Shown here: positions 14,910 to 16,903 of the stretch, in pieces
Layout: each line of letters begins with the position of its first letter
Position numbering within the stretch: position 1 is the first letter of the stretch
NCBI GenBank assembly: GCA_021811225.1
Contig: JAJZPJ010000036.1
Location: 1-16,903 of the forward strand
Length of the DNA stretch: 16,903 nucleotides
Direction of reading: 5' to 3'
DNA from: Pseudomonadota bacterium
Lineage (GTDB): Bacteria > Pseudomonadota > Gammaproteobacteria > Burkholderiales > Rhodocyclaceae
Program-made: the position numbers and the translations under genes
Notes under the pieces: generated by a model
Database searches by the model: none
What the model saw: the letters and a program-made list of their open reading frames with translations, nothing else
What the model was told of the DNA's origin: nothing

Positions 14910-16196
14910 CTATCTCTTCAGATGGTAGAAGGCGTTGCGGCCGGGGTAAGTGGCGGTGTCGCCCAGGTCTTCCTCGATGCGCAGCAGCTGGTTGTACTTA
15001 CTGATGCGGTCCGAACGGGAGAGCGAGCCGGTCTTGATCTGCAGCGCATTCAGGCCGACCGCGATATCGGCGATGGTGGAGTCCTCGGTCTCGCCCGAGC
15101 GGTGGGAGATCACGCAGGTGTACCCCGAACGCTTGGCCAGTTCGACGCAGGCGAAGGTCTCGGTGAGCGTACCGATCTGGTTGATCTTGACCAGGATCGA
15201 ATTGGCCACGCCCTGGGCCACGCCCTGCCTCAGGATCTTGGTGTCGGTCACGAACAGGTCGTCGCCGACGATCTGCACCGATTTTCCCAGCCGGTCGGTG
15301 AGGATCTTCCAGCCGGCCCAGTCGTTCTCCGCCATGCCGTCCTCGACGCTGATGATCGGATACTTGTCGACTAGCCTGGCGAGATAATCGGTGAAGGCTT
15401 CGGAAGACAATTCCAGCTTCTCCGAGGCGAGGTGGTACTTGCCCTCCCGGTAGAACTCCGAGGCGGCGCAGTCTAAGCCCAGCACCACGTCTTGTCCGGG
15501 GGTGTAGCCGGCCGCCTCGATCGCTCTCAGGATCAGCTCGATCGCCTCGTCGTTGCCCGAGACATTGGGGGCGAAGCCGCCCTCGTCGCCGACGGTGGTC
15601 GGGTAGCCCTTCTTGTCGACCAGTTTCTTCAGCTGATGGAACACTTCGGCGCCGCAGCGCAGCGCCTCGCGGAAGCTCTTCGGCCCGACCGGCAGGATCA
15701 TGAACTCCTGGATGTCGAGATTGTTGTTGGCGTGGGCGCCGCCGTTGATGACGTTCATCATCGGCACCGGCATCTGCATCGGACCCGAGCCGCCGAAATA
15801 GCGGTAGAGCGGCAGGCCCGCCTCCTCCGCCGCGGCGCGGGCCATGGCCATCGACACCGCCAGGATGGCGTTGGCGCCCAGGCGCGACTTGTTCTCGGTG
15901 CCGTCCAGGTCGATCAGGGTCTGGTCGATGAAGGCCTGCTCCTCGGCATCGAGGCCGATGATCGCCTCGGAGATCTCGGTATTGACGTTCTCCACCGCCT
16001 GCAACACGCCCTTGCCGCCATAGCGGCCGGCGTCACCGTCGCGCAGCTCGATCGCCTCGCGCGAACCGGTCGAGGCGCCGGACGGCACCGCGGCGCGGCC
16101 CATGACCCCGGATTCGAGCAGGACGTCGGCTTCGACGGTGGGATTGCCGCGCGAGTCGAGTATCTCGCGGGCGACGACATCAACGATTGCACTCAT
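14910..16196 (-). CDS. eno: Enolase (phosphopyruvate hydratase)
   Basis: Interconverts 2-phosphoglycerate and PEP in glycolysis; in many proteobacteria it is also part of the RNA degradosome. The 428 residues are standard. Motifs in order: ILDSRGNPTVEADV at the N-terminus, PSGASTGSREAIELRDGD (mobile loop), NGGAHANNNLDIQEFMI, GDEGGFAP (catalytic Glu), GLDCAASEFY, SVEDGMAENDW and VGDDLFVTD (the three Mg ligands), LVKINQIGT (catalytic Lys) and SHRSGETEDSTIADIAV (signature). ATG 16196 has AGGAAAA a few bases upstream. It lies between the DUF1330 gene (24-bp gap) and ftsB (9-bp gap). PEP made here is also a substrate of AroA and KdsA in the same window. Confidence 0.98.
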   Translation of the reverse strand: MSAIVDVVAREILDSRGNPTVEADVLLESGVMGRAAVPSGASTGSREAIELRDGDAGRYGGKGVLQAVENVNTEISEAIIGLDAEEQAFIDQTLIDLDGTENKSRLGANAILAVSMAMARAAAEEAGLPLYRYFGGSGPMQMPVPMMNVINGGAHANNNLDIQEFMILPVGPKSFREALRCGAEVFHQLKKLVDKKGYPTTVGDEGGFAPNVSGNDEAIELILRAIEAAGYTPGQDVVLGLDCAASEFYREGKYHLASEKLELSSEAFTDYLARLVDKYPIISVEDGMAENDWAGWKILTDRLGKSVQIVGDDLFVTDTKILRQGVAQGVANSILVKINQIGTLTETFACVELAKRSGYTCVISHRSGETEDSTIADIAVGLNALQIKTGSLSRSDRISKYNQLLRIEEDLGDTATYPGRNAFYHLKR

Positions 16197-16220
16197 AGTG
16201 TTTTCCTAAGTGAAGAAGAA

Positions 16221-16508
16221 TCAGGCGCCTTCCGCCAGGATCATGGCGAACTCGGCCGCCTGGGCGCGCGCAGCGCGCGCCGCCAGGTACTCGGGGGAAT
16301 CATAGAACAGGCGCACCTGCTCCTGCGAGGGAAATTCGACGATCACCAGCCGGGCCGGCCGCCATCCGCCTTCCAGCGCTTCGGTCTTGCCGCCGCGCAC
16401 CAGATAGCGTCCGCCGTACTTCGCCACCGCCACCTGCGCCAGGTCGCGGTAGTTCTGAAACTGCTGCGGATCGGTGACCGTCGCGTCGACGACGAGGTAG
16501 GCGGCCAT
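16221..16508 (-). CDS. DUF1330 family protein
   Basis: Small cytoplasmic protein of 95 residues from the DUF1330 family, a dimeric alpha+beta barrel (ferredoxin-like) fold of unknown role. Recognisable parts are AAYLVVDATVTDPQQFQNYR at the start, then YGGRYLVRGGKTEALEG (the GG-RY-RGG stretch is the family hallmark), RLVIVEFPSQEQVRLFYDS and PEYLAARAARAQAAE. There is no signal peptide or membrane segment. Its ATG follows the kdsA TGA with no base between, and GGAG in the end of kdsA serves as ribosome-binding site, so it is co-translated with KdsA. It sits between kdsA and eno. No reaction can be assigned. Confidence 0.88.
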   Translation of the reverse strand: MAAYLVVDATVTDPQQFQNYRDLAQVAVAKYGGRYLVRGGKTEALEGGWRPARLVIVEFPSQEQVRLFYDSPEYLAARAARAQAAEFAMILAEGA

Positions 16509-16903
16509 TCAGTTCTCCAGGAAGTCGCGCCGCTTGACCAGCGCGTCGATGTCGCGCAATGCCTCCAGGAGCGGCCGCATCTTGGCCAGCGGCCAGGCAT
16601 TGGGCCCGTCGGAGAGCGCGCGTTCCGGGTCGGGATGGGTCTCCATGAACAGGCCGGAAACACCCACGGCCACGGCCGCGCGCGCCAGCACCGGCACGAA
16701 GCGGCGCTCTCCGCCGGAACTCGCCCCCTGCCCGCCCGGCAGTTGCACCGAGTGCGTCGCGTCGAAGACCACCGGACAGCCGGTCTCGCGCATGATCGCG
16801 AGGCTCCTCATGTCGGAGACCAGATTGTTGTAGCCGAACGTGACGCCGCGCTCGCAGACCATGATGCTGTCGAGATTGCCGTTGGCCGCCTTGGCCTTCA
16901 TGA
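16509..16903 (-). CDS. kdsA: 3-deoxy-8-phosphooctulonate (KDO-8-P) synthase, C-terminal part
   Basis: Condenses PEP with arabinose 5-phosphate to KDO-8-phosphate for the lipopolysaccharide inner core. Only about the last 131 codons are inside the window; the frame is open to the right edge, and the Met at 16901 is internal. Motifs seen: ERGVTFGYNNLVSDMRSL, GCPVVFDATHSVQLPGG, QGASSGGERRFVPVLARA, and GLFMETHPDPERALSDGPN, which in KdsA carry phosphate- and metal- or water-contacting His, Glu and Asp. The N-terminal residue that separates metal-dependent (Cys) from metal-independent (Asn) types is outside the window. The gene shows that the organism makes LPS. It leads the kdsA-DUF1330-eno-ftsB group; pyrG usually precedes it. 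Confidence 0.95.
   Translation of the reverse strand, partial: MKAKAANGNLDSIMVCERGVTFGYNNLVSDMRSLAIMRETGCPVVFDATHSVQLPGGQGASSGGERRFVPVLARAAVAVGVSGLFMETHPDPERALSDGPNAWPLAKMRPLLEALRDIDALVKRRDFLEN

Overview
The window is a GC-rich stretch of housekeeping chromosome, most likely from a betaproteobacterium. The evidence is the tmRNA tag ANDERFALAA, the gyrA-serC-pheA-hisC-tyrA-aroA order (the gyrA/aromatic supraoperon known from beta- and gammaproteobacteria), the kdsA-eno-ftsB order, and an OmpA-family protein whose mature N-terminus carries a CWHTGSWTPAMA-type motif. A Rhodocyclales-like or related lineage is my inference and cannot be fixed from this sequence alone. No transposase, integrase, CRISPR array, toxin-antitoxin pair or defence gene was seen.

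Layout. Positions 1-9219, minus strand: gyrA, serC, serA, pheA, hisC, tyrA and aroA (aroA runs off the left edge a few residues before its end). They are packed with overlaps or gaps of at most 21 bp and are probably one transcript started by an extended -10 promoter near 9282-9290. The operon joins DNA gyrase subunit A to serine synthesis (SerA, SerC), the last common step before chorismate (AroA) and the phenylalanine/tyrosine branches (PheA, TyrA, HisC-type aminotransferase). Positions 9220-10786, plus strand: a divergent MTA/SAH-deaminase-family amidohydrolase preceded by an intrinsic-terminator-like hairpin directly against its start codon, and ending in a 23-bp tandem duplication. Positions 10787-13453, plus strand: an OmpA-family lipid-free envelope protein with its own promoter and strong terminator, ubiG and gph (ubiquinone methyltransferase and phosphoglycolate phosphatase), then ssrA (tmRNA) with its terminator. 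Positions 13475-14557, plus strand: a divergent GTP cyclohydrolase I-like protein and a gamma-carbonic-anhydrase gene broken by a one-base frameshift and lacking its C-terminal helix. Positions 14585-16903, minus strand: kdsA (3' part), a DUF1330 protein, eno and ftsB, ending in a weak terminator-like hairpin.

Most of the window is ordinary. I do not see a new multi-gene system. The points most worth checking are the frameshifted and truncated gamma-carbonic anhydrase, the FolE-like protein with Gln in place of the catalytic His, the attenuator-like hairpin covering the start of the deaminase gene, the serA insertion of an unusual SerA subtype into the aromatic supraoperon, and a Ser at the AroA position (E. 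coli Pro101) linked to glyphosate sensitivity.
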